Part shown: piece after piece, positions 45,015-47,549 of the stretch
Layout of the letters: each line of letters starts with the position of its first letter
Position numbering within the stretch: the stretch's first letter is position 1
From: Aeromonas popoffii
Lineage (GTDB): Bacteria; Pseudomonadota; Gammaproteobacteria; Enterobacterales; Aeromonadaceae
NCBI RefSeq assembly: GCF_000820025.1
Contig: NZ_CDBI01000091.1
Span: 25,390-72,938, forward strand
Length of the DNA: 47,549 bases
Direction: 5' to 3'
Notes under the pieces: generated by a model
The model's input: only the letters and a program-made list of their open reading frames with translations
What the model was told of the DNA's origin: nothing
Databases searched by the model: none
Program-made: the position numbers and the translations under genes

Positions 45015-45836
45015 ATGCAGGAGTTGTTGGCCTGGGTGCCAGGGGTCAAGGAGATCGCCCGCGAAGCGGGGCGTATCCTTCACGAAATCTATCACGGCGG
45101 TCAGTTCGAGCGTCAGCTGAAGGAGGATGCGACCCCGGTCACCAGTGCCGATCTTGCTGCCGATGCCTACCTCAAACAGGCGCTGTCGGCGCTCACTCCC
45201 CATGTGCCCGTGTTGACCGAAGAGGCGGCGGATGTCCCCTTCAGTCAGCGATCCAACTGGCGGCAGTATTGGCTGGTGGATCCCCTCGACGGCACGGGGG
45301 AGTTCATCGCCGGCAGCGGCGACTTCGCCACCCTGATCGCGTTGGTGCGGGACCATGTGCCTGTGCTCGGTGTCATCTACGCTCCCGAGTCCGATGTGCT
45401 CTACTGGGCGGTGCGTGGCCACGGCGCCTTCAAGGAGGTGAATGGCGAAACCTTGCCCATCAGCGCCATGCAGCACGAACACAACCAGCCCGATTCGCTG
45501 GTGGTGGCCATCAGCCGTCGCCAGAAGCTGGAGACCCTGACCCGTCGCCTCAATCCTGCCATCAACTACGAGCTGATCCCGCTCGGTTCCAGCTCCCTCA
45601 AGTCCTGCCTGGTGGCAGAAGGGGCGGCCGACTGCTACGTGCGGCTCGGTCCCACTGGCGAGTGGGACACCGCCGCTGCCCAGTGCATCGTCGAGGCGGC
45701 GGGTGGTCGCATCCTCAGCCTGACGCTGCAGCCGCTCAGTTACAACGAAACCGAGTCGCTGGAGAACCCGGACTTCATCGTGATGGGGGACCCGGATCTC
45801 GCTTGGGGCAAGATCCTGGCTCGTCCGGCGGGTTGA
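45015..45836 (+). CDS. cysQ: 3'(2'),5'-bisphosphate nucleotidase CysQ
   Basis: A 273-residue phosphatase of the inositol monophosphatase superfamily that converts PAP to AMP and recycles a by-product of sulfate assimilation. Metal sites are visible in TEEAAD, DPLDGTGEFIAGSGDFA and EWDTAAAQCIVEAAGG. AGAGGA stands seven bases upstream of ATG 45015. With nudE it forms a nucleotide-housekeeping pair also seen in vibrios. Confidence 0.95.
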   Translation: MQELLAWVPGVKEIAREAGRILHEIYHGGQFERQLKEDATPVTSADLAADAYLKQALSALTPHVPVLTEEAADVPFSQRSNWRQYWLVDPLDGTGEFIAGSGDFATLIALVRDHVPVLGVIYAPESDVLYWAVRGHGAFKEVNGETLPISAMQHEHNQPDSLVVAISRRQKLETLTRRLNPAINYELIPLGSSSLKSCLVAEGAADCYVRLGPTGEWDTAAAQCIVEAAGGRILSLTLQPLSYNETESLENPDFIVMGDPDLAWGKILARPAG

Positions 45837-46240
45837 TCATCTGTCGCCAGACGACACAAACAGGCGGCCTCATGGCCGCCTGTTTGTTTGGTGTGATCCG
45901 CTAGTTTCATCGCAGATGAGCAGGGATATCCGCTGGCAAAGTACGAGAATGACAGTGGATGATCACGAGCGTTCAGCGGTAATTGGCATTTTTTCAGGTA
46001 ATTCTGAAAACGCTCTGTTGTCCAAAATAAAAAAGTAAGTATGAATGAAAATTTGGTTTTATATTTCGCCATGTTTGGTTTGTGCAGTTTTACCAGGTTA
46101 TGTGCCCCCGATTGGATTCCCAATCTCACTGGCTAAGGCCAGTAATGGCAGTGATATGTTTCAGTCTCGCTTTTTGAGAATTAAATCCTAATAAACCACA
46201 ATAGGAACAGATTAAAATACTGACAAAATGTGGATTGGTA
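45837..46240. other. Intergenic region before the HAAAP transporter
   Basis: About 400 bases, AT-rich from 45980 on. It holds the cysQ terminator, a perfect dyad (TTTTCAG-N6-CTGAAAA, 45991-46010) nested inside GAGCGTT/AACGCTC arms (45967-45973 and 46009-46015), and a 31-codon open frame (46041-46136) without a clear ribosome site. I do not claim a gene here. Confidence 0.6.
45858..45889 (+). terminator. Rho-independent terminator of nudE-cysQ
   Basis: AAACAGGCGGCC pairs with GGCCGCCTGTTT over TCAT and is followed by GTTTGG. Confidence 0.85.
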
Positions 46241-47512
46241 ATGAGTTTATCTGTAGATGTCGTAAAGGATTTGTCCGCTTCCCAGCCCGCCGTTGCCAGC
46301 GCCACCCGTTGGCGCCGTCACGACACCCACTGGGTCATCAGCCTGTTTGGCACCGCCGTTGGCGCCGGCATCCTGTTTCTGCCCATCAATCTGGGTCTGG
46401 GCGGGATCTGGCCCCTGGTCATAGTGGCTGTGCTGGCCGGTCCCATGACCTTCCTGGCCCACCGCGGGCTGGCGCGCTTCGTGCTCTCCTCGTCACGCCC
46501 TCACGCCGACTTCACCGAGGTGGCCGAGGAGCACTTCGGCAAGATGGCTGGCCGTCTCATCTCGGCGCTCTATTTCCTCTCCATCTTCCCGATCCTGCTC
46601 ATCTACGGGGTTGGGCTGACCAACACGGTGGAGAGCTTCATGGTCAACCAGCTCGGTATGGCAACCCCGAACCGGGTGATGCTCTCCGGCCTGCTGGTGT
46701 TTGCCATGATTGCCGTGATGCTGGCAGGGGAGAAGGCAATGTTGCGGGTGTTTGCCTTCATGGTCTATCCGCTGGCGGCCATTCTGGCGGCACTCTCTTG
46801 CTACCTGATCCCCCAGTGGCAGTGGCCGGAAGTGACCGCGTTTGAAGGGGTCAGCTTCCTCAACACCGTCTGGTTGGCGCTGCCAGTGACTGTGTTTGCC
46901 TTCAGCCACGCTGCCGCCATCTCCGGCTTTGCCAACGTGCAGCGGCGTGAATATGGCGAGCAGGCCGAAGCCAAGAGCGGCCTGATCCTGCGCAACACCA
47001 CAGTAATGCTGGTGGGCTTCGTGCTGTTCTTCGTCTTCTCCTGCGTGCTGAGCCTCTCGCCAGCCCAGCTGGCTGAGGCCAAGGCCCAGAACGTCTCTGT
47101 GCTCTCTTACCTCGCCAACATCACCGACAACCCGGTTATCGTGACCCTGGGGCCGCTCATCGCCTTTATCGCCATTAGCTCCTCCTTCCTCGGCCACTTC
47201 CTCGGTGCCCGCGAAAGCCTCAAAAGCCTGATCGCCAAGCCCACTGGCCTGCCGCAGGCCAAGGCGGACAAGCTGGGCATCGCCCTGATGTTCTTCGCCA
47301 TCTGGGGCGCCGCCGTGATCAACCCGGGCATTTTGGGACTGATGGAGACCCTCTCCGGCCCGGTCATCGCCATGATCCTGTTCATCATGCCGGTGATTGC
47401 GATCTACAAGGTGGAGGCGCTGGCCCGCTTCCGTCACGGCTGGACCAACGGCTTTATCCTGCTGACCGGGTCGCTTGCGGTCTCGGCGCTGATCTTCAGC
47501 CTGTTGAAGTAA
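46241..47512 (+). CDS. HAAAP-family amino-acid/proton symporter (SdaC/TdcC-like)
   Basis: A 423-residue permease with 11 likely membrane helices. The signatures SLFGTAVGAGILFLPI, GPMTFLAHRGLARFVLSS, PVTVFAFSHAAAISGFANVQRREYG and ISSSFLGHFLGARE belong to the hydroxy/aromatic amino-acid permease (STP) family that includes SdaC, TdcC and YhaO. SdaC-like serine uptake is the closest guess, but the substrate cannot be fixed by eye. ATG 46241 has GGA six to eight bases upstream; an in-frame TTG at 46235 is possible. No partner gene is visible before the window ends. Confidence 0.88.
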   Translation: MSLSVDVVKDLSASQPAVASATRWRRHDTHWVISLFGTAVGAGILFLPINLGLGGIWPLVIVAVLAGPMTFLAHRGLARFVLSSSRPHADFTEVAEEHFGKMAGRLISALYFLSIFPILLIYGVGLTNTVESFMVNQLGMATPNRVMLSGLLVFAMIAVMLAGEKAMLRVFAFMVYPLAAILAALSCYLIPQWQWPEVTAFEGVSFLNTVWLALPVTVFAFSHAAAISGFANVQRREYGEQAEAKSGLILRNTTVMLVGFVLFFVFSCVLSLSPAQLAEAKAQNVSVLSYLANITDNPVIVTLGPLIAFIAISSSFLGHFLGARESLKSLIAKPTGLPQAKADKLGIALMFFAIWGAAVINPGILGLMETLSGPVIAMILFIMPVIAIYKVEALARFRHGWTNGFILLTGSLAVSALIFSLLK

Positions 47513-47549
47513 CAGCGAGCTGCGGCAAAAAATGAGAGAGGCGACCCCG

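Overview
The window is chromosomal DNA from a mesophilic gammaproteobacterium, almost certainly an Aeromonas. This rests on my recognition of protein sequences, not on a search. The complete type II secretion cluster reads as exeC to exeN, the LuxI/LuxR pair reads as AhyI/AhyR (AsaI/AsaR), and the housekeeping genes match their gamma-proteobacterial families along their length. The DNA is GC-rich and densely coding, with short intergenic regions and many rho-independent terminators. I see no insertion sequence, integrase, CRISPR array, tRNA or rRNA.

Layout. 1-7.2 kb: partial Cys-cluster protein, dbpA, nupC, ydjM-like, yaiI-like, zntB with a mini-MscS gene, a small unknown gene and a DnaJ-related gene. 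7.4-11.5 kb: mannitol operon mtlA-mtlD-mtlR on the minus strand, read from a control region with several CRP-type sites. 11.6-13.3 kb: TetR regulator and DUF418 membrane protein with a near-perfect palindromic operator. 13.7-15.7 kb: RNase II. 15.8-19.2 kb: argP, ahyI, ahyR, argO, so the quorum-sensing pair sits between a regulator and its usual target. 19.4-28.9 kb: cpdB, slyB, a GNAT gene, a ygbA-like gene, GntR regulator with aminopeptidase P, pckA, hslO, hslR. 29.1-40.9 kb: exeCDEFGHIJKLMN. 41.0-47.5 kb: LuxR-type HTH regulator, tyrS, yrfG, nudE, cysQ and a HAAAP-family amino-acid transporter.

The most interesting signal is between argP and ahyI. A dyad resembling a LuxR-type box (16817-16836) lies at the canonical class II distance from a plausible -10 (16858-16863). 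About 75 nt of structured sequence follow, ending in a strong plus-strand terminator (16916-16944). No protein gene uses this terminator, so I propose a small RNA activated by AhyR and acyl-homoserine lactone.

A second theme is partial duplication of gene ends. There are two extra 79-bp copies of the yrfG 3' end, each with its own stop codon, a diverged copy of the exeM 3' end that supplies the exeN start codon, and a 45-nt duplication at the nudE 5' end. The exeF-exeG gap holds mutually exclusive hairpins built from one repeated core.

Many start codons were moved downstream of the longest open frame on the basis of Shine-Dalgarno spacing, prepilin leader length or family length; the reason is given in each entry.
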